Assembly: GCF_001042655.1 (NCBI RefSeq)
Contig: NZ_AP012332.1
Span: 434,001 to 498,000, forward strand
Length of the DNA stretch: 64,000 nucleotides
Reading direction: 5' to 3'
Origin: Gardnerella vaginalis ATCC 14018 = JCM 11026
GTDB lineage: Bacteria > Actinomycetota > Actinomycetes > Actinomycetales > Bifidobacteriaceae
Shown piece after piece: positions 1-9,504 of this stretch. Both the position numbers and the translations under genes were made by a program. The notes beneath the pieces were generated by a model. It did no database searches. It was not told where the DNA came from and saw only the letters and a list, made by a program, of their open reading frames with translations. Numbering within the stretch: position 1 is the stretch's first letter; every line of letters begins with the position of its first letter.

Positions 1-195
1 CTTGATGTTGAAAATGGCGTATATTTTGTTCATGATTGCACTGAGGCGGATAACGTTGTGTGGAATCTTGTGGCCGCGCATTCGAGTAGTGTTGTGTTAT
101 TGAAAGGGTCTCATGCGTCAGGCTTGAGCGTGTTAGCTGAACGCTGGTCTAAACTTAATGAGAGTCTTAGTGAACATACGGAGGTTAACCTGTGA
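1..195 (+). CDS. murF: MurF, C-terminal end (partial, runs off the left edge)
   Basis: The first 64 codons are open in frame 1 and end with TGA at 193-195. They contain a KGS-type motif followed by the segment LSVLAERW, which matches the C-terminal end of UDP-N-acetylmuramoyl-tripeptide--D-alanyl-D-alanine ligase. This cytoplasmic ligase adds D-Ala-D-Ala to the muropeptide precursor. The immediate neighbour is mraY, whose GTG start overlaps this stop by four bases (GTGA), implying translational coupling in a dcw operon. Only the end of the substrate-binding C-terminal domain is present, so the assignment rests on this motif and on gene order. Confidence 0.82.
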   Translation, partial: LDVENGVYFVHDCTEADNVVWNLVAAHSSSVVLLKGSHASGLSVLAERWSKLNESLSEHTEVNL

Positions 196-1295
196 TTGCG
201 CTTATCGTGGGAATCGTGGTATCGCTGATTGTTACTATTGTCGGTACGCCGCTTTTAATCCGCTTAGTACACCGTTTAAATTACGGTCAGTACATTCGTC
301 AGGACGGTCCACAATCTCATTTAGTTAAACGTGGAACTCCTACAATGGGAGGTGTTGTTATAAACCTTGCTGTTGTAGTTGGTTGGGCTGCTTCTGCTCT
401 TTACAGATACTTCTCTGTTGGACGTACACCATCCTGGTCTGCGGTTCTTGTGCTTTTTGCAATGCTTTCTATGGGTTTTCTTGGGTTCATTGATGACTTT
501 GCAAAGGTTCGTAAAAAACAGAATCTTGGTCTTTCGGTTCGTGCAAAGCTGATTGGTCAAATTATTTTTGCAAGCATTTACGCACTTTTGGCTCTAATGC
601 TACCAACTCAGTCTGGTATTGCTAGTGCTCAGGCTGGTATGAGCTTTATTGAAAAACCATTTCTTGATTTTTCAATGTTTGGGCAAGTCGTAGGAATTGT
701 GGTTTTTATTATTTGGGTTAACTTCTTGATGGCGGCTTGGTCTAATGCTGTAAATCTTACAGATGGTTTAGATGGTTTAGCTTCTGGCTCTTCAATGATT
801 GCTTTTGCTGGTTACGCTATGATTGCGTTCTGGGAAAGTTACCACGTTAAAGGTGGCGGTCATTTTGGTTTCTCGTACGCAGTATCTGACCCTCTTGATT
901 TGACTATTATTGCTGTTTGTGCAGCTGTTGCCTGCTTTGGATTCTTATGGTACAACGCAAATCCTGCTCAGGTATTTATGGGAGATACGGGATCATTGGC
1001 ATTAGGTGGTCTTTTTGCTGCTCTTTCGATAGCTACTCATACCGAGTTTCTAGCTGTTATTTTGGGCGGATTATTTGTTATAGAAGCATGTAGTGATGTA
1101 ATTCAGGTTGGATGTTTTAAGCTTACGCATAAGCGAGTGTTTAAAATGGCTCCTATACACCATCATTTTGAGCTTGTTGGCTGGGCGGAAGGTAAAGTCG
1201 TTGTTCGTTTTTGGATGATTGAGCTTATGTTTGTACTTTCTGCATTGATGATGTTTTATGCGGATTGGGCTGGTCATTCTGGGTTACTGATTTAA
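192..1295 (+). CDS. mraY: MraY, phospho-N-acetylmuramoyl-pentapeptide transferase
   Basis: Polytopic membrane enzyme that transfers phospho-MurNAc-pentapeptide from UDP to undecaprenyl phosphate, making lipid I. The 367-residue length fits the family. Signature elements are visible: an NLTDGLDGL block near residues 188-196, NPAQVFMGDTGS near 256-267 with the catalytic Asp, and a HHHFE motif near 323-327, all between hydrophobic helices. The GTG start at 192 overlaps the murF stop, so expression is probably coupled to murF. The family assignment is very secure; the start is supported by the overlap rather than by a strong ribosome site. Confidence 0.97.
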   Translation: MIALIVGIVVSLIVTIVGTPLLIRLVHRLNYGQYIRQDGPQSHLVKRGTPTMGGVVINLAVVVGWAASALYRYFSVGRTPSWSAVLVLFAMLSMGFLGFIDDFAKVRKKQNLGLSVRAKLIGQIIFASIYALLALMLPTQSGIASAQAGMSFIEKPFLDFSMFGQVVGIVVFIIWVNFLMAAWSNAVNLTDGLDGLASGSSMIAFAGYAMIAFWESYHVKGGGHFGFSYAVSDPLDLTIIAVCAAVACFGFLWYNANPAQVFMGDTGSLALGGLFAALSIATHTEFLAVILGGLFVIEACSDVIQVGCFKLTHKRVFKMAPIHHHFELVGWAEGKVVVRFWMIELMFVLSALMMFYADWAGHSGLLI

Positions 1296-1373
1296 CGATT
1301 AGTTCTGACTTAACGATTAGCATTGACTTAGTAATTGAGTATCTACTTGGTAATTGGTGAGGGTTAAATAAAT

Positions 1374-2951
1374 ATGAGCAGCGTTGCAGAAGATTGTTTG
1401 CTTAGGGAATTGTCGTTCCACAAGAAGTTCCCATTCAATAATGTTCTTGTGGCGGGTCTTGGTGTTTCTGGCATTGGTGCTGTAGAAGTGCTTAAATCCG
1501 TTGGTGCTACAGCGATTACTGCAGATGAGCGTAAGGAAGAGGCTCAGGTACACGATTTTTCCAAGATTGATTGGGATAATATAGATGCTGTTGTAACATC
1601 TCCTGTTTTTAATCCTCGTACACCTTTTATTCTAGAAGCGCAGAAGCGTAATATTCCAGTTATTAGTGAAGTGGAGCTTGCTTGGCTTGTTCGTGTAAAC
1701 TCAGATAAAACCAATAATCCTGCACCTTGGGTTGGAATCACTGGTACGAATGGAAAAACTTCCACTACAGAGATGACTTCCGAAATGCTAACTGCTTGTG
1801 GTTTTGATGCTCCTGCAGTAGGAAATATTGGAAAATCGGTTTCTCACGCTGCTATGGAATCAGAACATGATGTTTTGTGTGTAGAATTAAGCTCTTTCCA
1901 GCTTCATTTTACTAATTCGATGAGATTAGATTGTGCAGCTATTACTAATATTGCTGCGGATCATTTAGATTGGCACGGTGGGATTGAAGCTTACGCAAAA
2001 GACAAGTCTAAAGTTTTTAATGGGGTTAAAAAGGCTCTTGTTTATAATGCTCAGGATTCTAGAGTAAGTGAACTTGCAGCTAACGCTCAAGTAGAAGATG
2101 GTTGTAAGAAAATTGGCTTTACACTTGAACCTCCAGAATCTGGAGAAATAGGTGTTGAAAATGGTTGGATTGTAGATAAGAGTGGTGTTGCTGGCGGAAA
2201 AGTTGGAGATCCAGTTAAATTAGTGGAGCTAAGGGATCTTAAGCATTTATGCGAACCAGACGGAAGCGTATATCCTCATCTTCTTGCAGATGCTTTGACT
2301 GCTTTAGCTCTTACATTAGGGTTGAATCCAGATGTTGAAAATGCTGTAAAAGCTTTGTGTAACTTTGCTCCAGGAGGTCACAGGATTCAAACTGTTGCAA
2401 CTTTAAATGCTGACGATAATCTTCCTGAACACTCGATTCGTTTTGTAGATGATTCAAAGGCTACTAACGCTCACGCTGCAGCAGCATCTATTTCTAGTTT
2501 TGGTAAAAAATCTGTAATTTGGATCGCTGGGGGGCTTGCAAAAGGCGGTTGTTTTGAAGATCTAGTTAAAGATAATAGAAGTATTATAAAGGCTGCTGTT
2601 GTGATTGGTGTAGATCAAAAACCGATTATAGAAGCTCTTAATGCTAATGGAAAAGATATTCCAGTAACTATTGTTTCTCCAGATGGAACAGGTTGTGAAT
2701 CTTTTGATTATGCGGATGATTCTGTTCTTAAAAAAGTGGAAAACGATAAGACTATTAGCCCAGATCCTTCTCTAGGTCAAAAAGTTATTTCTACAGCAGT
2801 TGATGCTGCCGGACGCTATGCAAAACAAGGAGATGTTGTGTTGCTGGCTCCAGCGTGTGCATCAATGGATCAGTTTGTGTCTTATGCGGATCGCGGATCT
2901 CGTTTTGCTAAAGAATCTGAGCGATGGGTTAATAGTCATGAACGTGAATAG
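1374..2951 (+). CDS. murD: MurD, UDP-N-acetylmuramoylalanine--D-glutamate ligase
   Basis: Cytoplasmic Mur ligase that adds D-Glu to UDP-MurNAc-L-Ala. The N-terminal Rossmann-like segment has GLGVSGIG near residues 29-36. The ATP-binding loop [10 protein letters not shown] lies near residues 123-132, followed by the DHLDWHG block typical of Mur ligases. At 525 residues it is longer than the usual 440-480, partly through an extended N-terminus and acidic insertions. A GGTGAGGG stretch lies rather far upstream of the ATG, so a different start is possible. Its stop overlaps the start of ftsW by 14 bases, consistent with coupled expression. Confidence 0.95.
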   Translation: MSSVAEDCLLRELSFHKKFPFNNVLVAGLGVSGIGAVEVLKSVGATAITADERKEEAQVHDFSKIDWDNIDAVVTSPVFNPRTPFILEAQKRNIPVISEVELAWLVRVNSDKTNNPAPWVGITGTNGKTSTTEMTSEMLTACGFDAPAVGNIGKSVSHAAMESEHDVLCVELSSFQLHFTNSMRLDCAAITNIAADHLDWHGGIEAYAKDKSKVFNGVKKALVYNAQDSRVSELAANAQVEDGCKKIGFTLEPPESGEIGVENGWIVDKSGVAGGKVGDPVKLVELRDLKHLCEPDGSVYPHLLADALTALALTLGLNPDVENAVKALCNFAPGGHRIQTVATLNADDNLPEHSIRFVDDSKATNAHAAAASISSFGKKSVIWIAGGLAKGGCFEDLVKDNRSIIKAAVVIGVDQKPIIEALNANGKDIPVTIVSPDGTGCESFDYADDSVLKKVENDKTISPDPSLGQKVISTAVDAAGRYAKQGDVVLLAPACASMDQFVSYADRGSRFAKESERWVNSHERE

Positions 2952-4266
2952 CAAAAAATCTAATCCTAACAATGCTAATAAAAAGCCTTTGCGATTGTTT
3001 TCTTCTAGTAAAAAACAGCGTTCTACTAAATCGTCAAGAGCGTATGAAACTTTTAATGAAAACAGTCATGCTTTTAAACAATACGTTGGTATTCGTAGCA
3101 TATTTAATCCATTATGGTGTTTGTATGGTTTAAGAATATCTGTTGCAATGCTTTCTGTTTTCGGCTTATTTATGGTTTTTTCAAGTTCCTCAGTGACTAT
3201 GATTACTTATGGAGCAGGTCCTTGGGGTTCTGGAATAAGTCAATTGATTTATTGCATTATTGGATTTATTGGTTATTTGATTGTTTCTCGTCTTCCAGTC
3301 GATTTCTATAAAAGTAAGATTATTGTTATTTACGCAATATCTGTTTTTATGCAATTTTTGACTTTTGTGCCAGGAATTAGACATGAGGTTAATGGTAATG
3401 CTAGCTGGATTAAAATAGGTCCTTTTACAATGCAGCCCGCAGAAATAACCAAGTTAGCTATATGTATTTGGCTTCCTATGGCTCTTGTACTGGCTAAAAA
3501 AGCTTATGAGCGTGTTCAAATGCGCGCATACATTCCGTCTGTAGTGGCTCTCGGAGTTTCATTGCTTCTTGTTGTTGCTGGTAAAGATCTTGGTACTGCG
3601 TTGATTATTCTTCTTATAGCCGTAGTCGCATTTTATATAGGAGGATTCCCTACAAAGTGGCTCGTTATCGCTCTTATATCTGCATCTGCAGCTGTTTTAT
3701 TGTTGGTTGTTACTAGTCAAAATCGTATGAGGCGTATTCTTGCGACTATCCATGGTTGTGATGCTAAGTCTATAAAAGGCGTGTGCTTCCAAGCTATTCA
3801 TGCGCAATATGCTATGGCTTCTGGTGGTCTTATGGGTGTTGGCATAGGTAATTCTCGAGAAAAATGGAATTATTTACCTTATGCTCATAATGATTTTATT
3901 TTTGCGATTATCGGCGAAGAAATGGGATTTTTTGTAGCGTCTTGTGTGATTCTTCTTTATATTGTTATTGGATGGTGTTTGTTAACTTCCGCATTGCAAT
4001 CTCATAGTAAGTTTGTTTCGATATCTCTTATAAGTATTGCTACATGGATTGTAGGTCAGGGTTTAATAAACATATTGGTTGTGGTTCAAGTTCTTCCTGT
4101 TATGGGTGTTCCTATGCCGTTTATTTCTGCTGGTGGTTCGTCTTTAGTTATGTGCTTGTTGAGTATTGGTGTTGCGGACTGTTTTATTAGAAGTAACCCT
4201 TATATTAAGCCTAGTGTTAATAGCAGTATTAAGTCAGTTTCTAGTGAGGATGACAATAAACGTTAA
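2938..4266 (+). CDS. ftsW: FtsW, SEDS-family septal peptidoglycan glycosyltransferase
   Basis: Membrane SEDS protein that polymerises lipid II at the division septum together with a class B PBP. The protein has a basic Ser/Lys-rich cytoplasmic N-terminus of about 55 residues, then about ten hydrophobic helices. SEDS hallmarks are present: GKDLGTAL in the centre, [10 protein letters not shown], and [13 protein letters not shown] near the C-terminus. The frame is open further upstream inside murD, but ATG 2938 fits the domain limits and overlaps the murD stop, so it was chosen (442 residues). FtsW is preferred over RodA because of its place between murD and murG. Confidence 0.93.
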   Translation: MNVNSKKSNPNNANKKPLRLFSSSKKQRSTKSSRAYETFNENSHAFKQYVGIRSIFNPLWCLYGLRISVAMLSVFGLFMVFSSSSVTMITYGAGPWGSGISQLIYCIIGFIGYLIVSRLPVDFYKSKIIVIYAISVFMQFLTFVPGIRHEVNGNASWIKIGPFTMQPAEITKLAICIWLPMALVLAKKAYERVQMRAYIPSVVALGVSLLLVVAGKDLGTALIILLIAVVAFYIGGFPTKWLVIALISASAAVLLLVVTSQNRMRRILATIHGCDAKSIKGVCFQAIHAQYAMASGGLMGVGIGNSREKWNYLPYAHNDFIFAIIGEEMGFFVASCVILLYIVIGWCLLTSALQSHSKFVSISLISIATWIVGQGLINILVVVQVLPVMGVPMPFISAGGSSLVMCLLSIGVADCFIRSNPYIKPSVNSSIKSVSSEDDNKR

Positions 4267-4398
4267 AGTCTGGTTATTGTCTAATTGTTTAGTCTTAGAT
4301 TAAAGTTTTAGATTAGGTTAGAAATTATTATAATTAGTGGTTTTAGATTGATTTAAATTTATTTTAGATTCACTCTAGCTCGAATGTAGGTGGTTTAT

Positions 4399-5625
4399 AT
4401 GGAAGATGTGAACTCTGATTCCTCTGTCGATAATGTCGATGAAGATTCTTTGCATGTTGTTTTAGCAGGGGGCGGAACAGCAGGTCATGTTAATCCTCTT
4501 CTTTCTGTAGCTAGCGCGTTAAAAGATTTAGATGAATCTGTAAAAATTAGTGTTATTGGAACTAATGTTGGATTAGAAAAGACTCTTGTTCCACAAACTG
4601 GTTTATCGCTTGATGTCATTGAGAAAGTTCCTTTTCCTAGAAAACCTAATTTATACATGTTTAAGTTTCCTTTTAAATGGGTTCGTGAAAAGAATAAGGT
4701 TCGTGAAATACTGAAAACAAGACGCGCTGATGTTGTTGTTGGTTTTGGTGGTTATGCTTCTGCTCCTGTTTATTCGCAAGCTCACAGCATGAGATTGCCT
4801 ATTGTTATTCATGAGCAGAATGCTCGTGCTGGAATGGCAAATAAACTTGGTGCGCGTTGGGCTAACATGATTGGTTGTGTTTATGATGGCACTGGTTTAT
4901 GCTCAAAATTAGGTTCGTGCACAAAAGCGTTACGAGTCGGTTTGCCTCTTAGAAAAGCGATATCTGATTTATGCGCACAAATTACACAAGATTCTGATTT
5001 AGCTAGGATAGAAGGTGCTAAAAAGCTTGGATTAGATCCAAGTAGACCTATTGTACTTGTTACAGGTGGGTCTTTAGGTGCTAAAAGTTTGAACGATTCT
5101 GTTTCTATTGCTGCTGGCGATTTGCTTAAGTGTGCTCAAATAGTTCATCTTACGGGTTCTGGAAAGTCTAAAGAAGTTAAAGATAATGTTGCGCGAGTGG
5201 CTGGTCTTAATCAAATAAACGACGTTAAGCCAGAGCATGCAGGTTTAGGTGATTATCATATTTGTGAATATTTGGAGAGGATCGACTGGGCTTTTGCTTG
5301 TGCAGACTTGGTGATTTGTAGGTCTGGCGCTGGTACTGTTGCAGAAATATCTGCTATTGGTCTTCCTGCAATTTACGTTCCGCTGCCGATTGGTAATGGT
5401 GAGCAGCGTTTTAACGCACAGCCTGTTGTGGATGCAGGAGGAGCGATTATGGTTAGCGATTCTGATTTTACTGTTGATTGGATTCGTGACAATGTGTTGA
5501 AATTGCTTGACAATACAAATCGTCTTGAACAAATGCGTGAAAAATCTTGGAAATATGGCATTCGTGATGCTGCGAGTGTAATGGCAAAATATATTCTTGA
5601 TATTGCAAAAGAAAGCAGAAGATAA
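4399..5625 (+). CDS. murG: MurG, UDP-GlcNAc:lipid I N-acetylglucosamine transferase
   Basis: Peripheral membrane GT-B glycosyltransferase that converts lipid I to lipid II. The N-terminal glycine-rich motif [10 protein letters not shown] is near residues 25-34, and the C-terminal UDP-GlcNAc domain shows VTGGSLGA and RSGAGTVAE. The frame opens at a GTG at 4390, but ATG 4399 is preferred because AGGTGG lies seven bases upstream of it. The 132-base gap after ftsW is AT-rich and contains a TATAAT at 4329-4334, so a secondary promoter inside the cluster is possible. murC follows after two bases. Confidence 0.95.
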   Translation: MEDVNSDSSVDNVDEDSLHVVLAGGGTAGHVNPLLSVASALKDLDESVKISVIGTNVGLEKTLVPQTGLSLDVIEKVPFPRKPNLYMFKFPFKWVREKNKVREILKTRRADVVVGFGGYASAPVYSQAHSMRLPIVIHEQNARAGMANKLGARWANMIGCVYDGTGLCSKLGSCTKALRVGLPLRKAISDLCAQITQDSDLARIEGAKKLGLDPSRPIVLVTGGSLGAKSLNDSVSIAAGDLLKCAQIVHLTGSGKSKEVKDNVARVAGLNQINDVKPEHAGLGDYHICEYLERIDWAFACADLVICRSGAGTVAEISAIGLPAIYVPLPIGNGEQRFNAQPVVDAGGAIMVSDSDFTVDWIRDNVLKLLDNTNRLEQMREKSWKYGIRDAASVMAKYILDIAKESRR

Positions 5626-5627
5626 TT

Positions 5628-7139
5628 ATGGATATTAATATGAATCCTATGCGCTCAGCATTTGAAGCAGACCAGACTATATCTTCGTTAGGCTCTGTTC
5701 ACTTTATTGGAATAGGCGGAGCTGGAATGAGCGTTTTGGCAGAAATGCTACACGAAGAAGGGGTGGAAGTAAGTGGATGTGATTGTCAAGAAAATGACCA
5801 CACAAGACGCTTAGAAGAACTTGGAATAAATGTAAAAATAGGTCAAAGTGCAAGTCATATAAAAAATTCCGATATTCTTGTGTATTCTAGCGCGATTAAG
5901 CCGAGTAATCCTGAAATTATTGCTGCTTATCAAAATGGTGTGAAACTTGTACACAGAAGCGACATCTTATCCTTGCTTTTAAGTGCTAAAAGGGGAGTAA
6001 CTGTTGCTGGAGCGCATGGCAAAACTACAACAAGCTCACTTTTAGCACATATTTTGCGAGTTTGTGGTAAAGGTGATCTAGCAGACCCGAGTTATGCGAT
6101 TGGTGGATCTATTCAAGCACAAGATGGTGGTGAAATAGACGGAGGGCATGCTGGCAGCGGAATCGTTATGGTTGCAGAGGCGGATGAATCCGACGGCAGC
6201 TTTGAAAAATATAATCCGTATATTGCAATTGTTACAAATGTTGAAGCGGATCATTTGGATCATTATGGAAATGCGCAAAATTATCGCTCGGCTTTTGTTG
6301 AACATTTAAGCCATGCTCTTGGGCATATTGTGATTTGTGCAGATGATGATGGCGCTCGTGCCGTTTTAGATGCTTTAAGCGATGATTCTCTTAAAAAAAC
6401 AATCGTTTACACAAGTAATAAAGATAATGTTTCTTTGCTGAATGATCGAGTGAAAAGTTTTGTAAAATTTGCCTTTATTGAGCATGAAAGTGAAAAAACG
6501 GGTAGCGGAAGTGAATCGTTTGTTATTGAATTTAATGGCGATTTTATAGATGTTAATCTTATAATTCCAGGATTGCATAATGCTAGGAACGCATGTGCTG
6601 CTATTATTGCTGCGATGCTTTTAGGCATGAGCCCTAAAGATGCGGCAGATGGTGCTTCTAGTTTCCGTGGGGCTTCTAGGCGATTCGATATTCGTGGGTG
6701 TGTTAATGGAGTAACGGTTGTAGACGATTACGCGCATCATCCTACGGAAATAGATGCTCTTTTGCGCGCTGCAAGAAGAAGATATCCGAATGCTAGTATT
6801 CGTGTTCTTTTCCAGCCGCATCTGTTTTCTAGAACTCGCTCTTTTGCGCATGAATTTGCATCTGCATTATCTCTTGCAGATGACGTGATCGTCACTGGAA
6901 TTTTCCCAGCTAGAGAAAAACAGGAAGATTTCCCAGATATTCACGCGTCAACTATTGTTGATGTAGCTAGGAAAGATGATATTACGTCTAATATCGAGGC
7001 AGTGGAAGATATGCGTGAAGGTGCTCTAAAATTGGCTAGTCGAGCAAAAAATGGCGATGTTCTGTTTACTGTTGGAGCAGGAAGTATCACAGCTATGACA
7101 TCTGTTATGCTTGAAGCATTGAGTTACAAAAGTTTGTGA
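5628..7139 (+). CDS. murC: MurC, UDP-N-acetylmuramate--L-alanine ligase
   Basis: Cytoplasmic ligase that adds the first amino acid, L-Ala, to UDP-MurNAc. The N-terminal nucleotide-binding loop GIGGAGMSVLAEML is near residues 27-40. The ATP loop AGAHGKTTTSSLL is near residues 127-139, and the DDYAHHPTEI block marks the C-terminal domain. The 503-residue length is normal. It starts two bases after the murG stop, so the two are almost certainly co-translated. An in-frame Met at codon 5 is an alternative start. Mur ligase order murG-murC-ftsQ is the standard actinobacterial arrangement. Confidence 0.96.
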   Translation: MDINMNPMRSAFEADQTISSLGSVHFIGIGGAGMSVLAEMLHEEGVEVSGCDCQENDHTRRLEELGINVKIGQSASHIKNSDILVYSSAIKPSNPEIIAAYQNGVKLVHRSDILSLLLSAKRGVTVAGAHGKTTTSSLLAHILRVCGKGDLADPSYAIGGSIQAQDGGEIDGGHAGSGIVMVAEADESDGSFEKYNPYIAIVTNVEADHLDHYGNAQNYRSAFVEHLSHALGHIVICADDDGARAVLDALSDDSLKKTIVYTSNKDNVSLLNDRVKSFVKFAFIEHESEKTGSGSESFVIEFNGDFIDVNLIIPGLHNARNACAAIIAAMLLGMSPKDAADGASSFRGASRRFDIRGCVNGVTVVDDYAHHPTEIDALLRAARRRYPNASIRVLFQPHLFSRTRSFAHEFASALSLADDVIVTGIFPAREKQEDFPDIHASTIVDVARKDDITSNIEAVEDMREGALKLASRAKNGDVLFTVGAGSITAMTSVMLEALSYKSL

Positions 7140-7203
7140 GTTTATAAGAGTTTATAAAATTTTAAAGCAGATAAAAGTCGTAAGCTGATTTAAGAGGTAG
7201 TGT

Positions 7204-8337
7204 ATGGGGCGTGTGATTTTTAGCAAGTCTGAAGGTCGTACTGTATCTAGTACGACTGGAAACGATGCGGAAAATCGTAACCTGATTTCTAAAAAATCAT
7301 TGCGCAAAAAAGGTAGAACAGCAAAATCGAATTTAACTACATCTGATAGTTCTATTGAGTTTGTTACATCTTCCGTGCCTACAACTGCATCTAAATCTTC
7401 TGCGTCTTCTGTAACTGCAGAGTTTTCTGTATCGGGTGAATCTACAAAAAATAATGCTTCTAAGAACACTTTTGTAGATGCTAGGAGACTTTCTGTAGTT
7501 GATTTTGTAAAACAGACTTTGCGTTCAACCGCTGGGCCATTAGGTATTGTTTCTAGGCCTAAAGTTATAGATTTCAGTGCTAGAGAAAAAGAAAAAAAGT
7601 TCGCTAGTTTACGTACGATTCTGTTGAGATTTCTCTATAGTTTTCTGATAATTGCATCTATAACATTGCTATGTTGGGTTCTATTCTTTTCTCCTGTATT
7701 TAGACTTAAGTCTAAAAATATTAGTATTTTTGGCTCTAACGAATGGGTTAGTGAGCAAAAAATTTCGTCTATTGCATCTAATCAGGTAAATAAATCGCTG
7801 TTTTTAGTGTCATCTCAAGAAATAATTGAGCAACTTAATAACATACCTGGTGTTACAGAAGCTAAGGTTTCAAAAAAATTCCCTCAAGGATTGCAAATAA
7901 CGGTTAGAGCGCAAAAGCCTGCTGCGATACTTAAATCTCACGGTAGTGAAAAATTAACAGCTGTTGACGTTAAAGGTAGAGTTCTTAATGCAGTTGAAAA
8001 TGTTCCTACTACAGGAATTCCAGTTATTGAAGTTACAGACGTTCACAAGAGTTTGAGCAGTAAGGCTGTACGTGAGGCGTTGAAAATTGTAAGTTCTTTG
8101 TCTGAAGATTTTCGTTCACATGTAATGCGAGTTAGTGCCAGAACTCAGGATTCTGTTGAAACTGAGATTTCTTCCACTGTTTCTAACGTAGAAATTCATC
8201 GTGTAATTGTTTGGGGTGATTCTTCAGATTTAGATCTTAAAAAGGCGATTGTAGACGTGATTATCAATGATCCTAGCAAAATTGGAAACAGGCAACGTCT
8301 TGATGTTTCTGCTCCCGCAAGACCTATTTTAAAGTAG
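7204..8337 (+). CDS. ftsQ: FtsQ, divisome POTRA-domain membrane protein
   Basis: Bitopic divisome protein that links early and late division proteins. The first ~135 residues are a Ser/Lys/Thr-rich, probably disordered cytoplasmic region. A single membrane helix follows near residues 140-162. After it comes a POTRA domain (beginning LKSKNISIFG) and the FtsQ-type segment with PGVTEAKVSKKFPQGLQI. An AGAGGTAG ribosome site precedes ATG 7204. The divisome gene ftsZ does not follow; instead the next genes are the str operon, and ftsZ lies near the other end of this window. Sequence divergence is high, as is usual for FtsQ. Confidence 0.9.
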   Translation: MGRVIFSKSEGRTVSSTTGNDAENRNLISKKSLRKKGRTAKSNLTTSDSSIEFVTSSVPTTASKSSASSVTAEFSVSGESTKNNASKNTFVDARRLSVVDFVKQTLRSTAGPLGIVSRPKVIDFSAREKEKKFASLRTILLRFLYSFLIIASITLLCWVLFFSPVFRLKSKNISIFGSNEWVSEQKISSIASNQVNKSLFLVSSQEIIEQLNNIPGVTEAKVSKKFPQGLQITVRAQKPAAILKSHGSEKLTAVDVKGRVLNAVENVPTTGIPVIEVTDVHKSLSSKAVREALKIVSSLSEDFRSHVMRVSARTQDSVETEISSTVSNVEIHRVIVWGDSSDLDLKKAIVDVIINDPSKIGNRQRLDVSAPARPILK

Positions 8338-8616
8338 TTCGTTTAAGCGGATCTTATTTAAGCGTATTTTAATTGTCAAGCAAGGATGTATAATAGTAGT
8401 TCGTGTGTGCCAACGGTGCGCCTTATGTTATAGGTGTTCTCGTTGGGATATCCCAAGTGCCAAGGATAGCGCGCAGTAATGCGTGGCTGGAGGCATGAGG
8501 GCCATCGGGCCGGTGGACTGTGGCTTTTACTCTTTTAACCGATTCATGGTTTAAGGTGTGCTGCAGTGTGGCGGTTTTCACCAAATAGAAGATAACAATG
8601 AATCGGAGAACTTAAG
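8338..8616 (+). promoter_or_regulatory. Leader and probable promoter of the str operon
   Basis: This 279-base stretch between ftsQ and rpsL has no gene. A TATAAT at 8389-8394 preceded by TG is the best -10 candidate, but no convincing -35 lies 16-18 bases upstream. The expected transcript would begin near 8400 and carry a leader of about 210 bases. The leader includes a 14-base perfect palindrome at 8443-8456 (TTGGGATATCCCAA) and a GC-rich patch near 8500-8520. A structured leader acting in ribosomal-protein feedback is possible but is an inference. Confidence 0.45.
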
Positions 8617-8988
8617 TTGCCTACGATTGAACAACTCGTCCGTAAGGGACGTCAGGCCAAGCCTAAGAAGTCAAAGACTTTGGCCTTGAAAGGTAGCCCG
8701 TTGCGTCGTGGCGTGTGCACTCGTGTGTACACCACCACTCCTAAGAAGCCAAACTCTGCGCTTCGTAAGGTTGCTCGTGTGCGCCTCAGCTCGGGTATTG
8801 AAGTAACCGCCTATATTCCAGGCGAAGGTCATAACTTGCAGGAGCACTCCATTGTGCTCGTGCGCGGTGGCCGTGTGAAGGATCTCCCAGGTGTGCGTTA
8901 CCACATCGTGCGTGGTGCTCTCGATACCCAGGGTGTTAAGGACCGCAAGCAGGGTCGTTCCCTGTATGGAGCAAAGAAGGCGAAGTAA
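8617..8988 (+). CDS. rpsL: 30S ribosomal protein S12
   Basis: Decoding-centre protein of the small subunit. All 123 residues match the family, including [13 protein letters not shown] around the Lys-43 region and [12 protein letters not shown] around the Lys-88 region. Both streptomycin-relevant lysines are the susceptible (wild-type) residues as far as can be read. Translation begins at a TTG (8617), since the protein starts [10 protein letters not shown] directly after it and a GGAG ribosome site lies eight bases upstream. It is the first gene of the str operon, and rpsG starts three bases after its stop. Confidence 0.98.
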   Translation: MPTIEQLVRKGRQAKPKKSKTLALKGSPLRRGVCTRVYTTTPKKPNSALRKVARVRLSSGIEVTAYIPGEGHNLQEHSIVLVRGGRVKDLPGVRYHIVRGALDTQGVKDRKQGRSLYGAKKAK

Positions 8989-8991
8989 AAC

Positions 8992-9462
8992 ATGTCACGT
9001 AAAGGACCTGCAAAAAAGCATCAGCTGCTTCCTGATCCAATCTACGGCTCGACCGTCGTGGCTCAGTTGATTAACAAAATTCTTCTCGATGGCAAGAAGT
9101 CCATCGCAGAAAACATCGTCTACACTGCTCTTGAGCAGGTGAAGGCAAAGACCGAGCAGGAGCCAGTTTCTGTTTTGAAGCGCGCTCTCGATAACATTCG
9201 TCCAAGCCTTGAGGTTCGTTCCCGCCGCGTCGGTGGTGCAACCTACCAGGTGCCAGTCGAAGTTAAGCCTGCTCGTGCAAACACTTTGTCCTTGCGCTGG
9301 CTTACAGACTTCTCCCGCCTTCGTCGTGAGAAGACTATGGCTGAGCGTTTGGCTAACGAAATTCTCGATGCCTCCAATGGCTTGGGTGCTTCTGTAAAGC
9401 GCCGCGAGGATACCCACAAGATGGCAGAAGCAAACAAGGCTTTTGCTCACTATCGCTGGTAA
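8992..9462 (+). CDS. rpsG: 30S ribosomal protein S7
   Basis: Primary 16S rRNA-binding protein that nucleates assembly of the 30S head. The 156-residue protein begins [10 protein letters not shown] and ends with KAFAHYRW, both typical of actinobacterial S7. The central [14 protein letters not shown] block is diagnostic. It sits between rpsL (three bases upstream) and fusA (42 bases downstream) in the conserved str operon order. Codon use is noticeably more biased (C-ending codons, more G+C) than in the neighbouring accessory genes, as expected for a highly expressed gene. Confidence 0.98.
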   Translation: MSRKGPAKKHQLLPDPIYGSTVVAQLINKILLDGKKSIAENIVYTALEQVKAKTEQEPVSVLKRALDNIRPSLEVRSRRVGGATYQVPVEVKPARANTLSLRWLTDFSRLRREKTMAERLANEILDASNGLGASVKRREDTHKMAEANKAFAHYRW

Positions 9463-9504
9463 TCCACAAGATAATCGGTATCTTAAAGAGCTAAGGATAA
9501 TAAT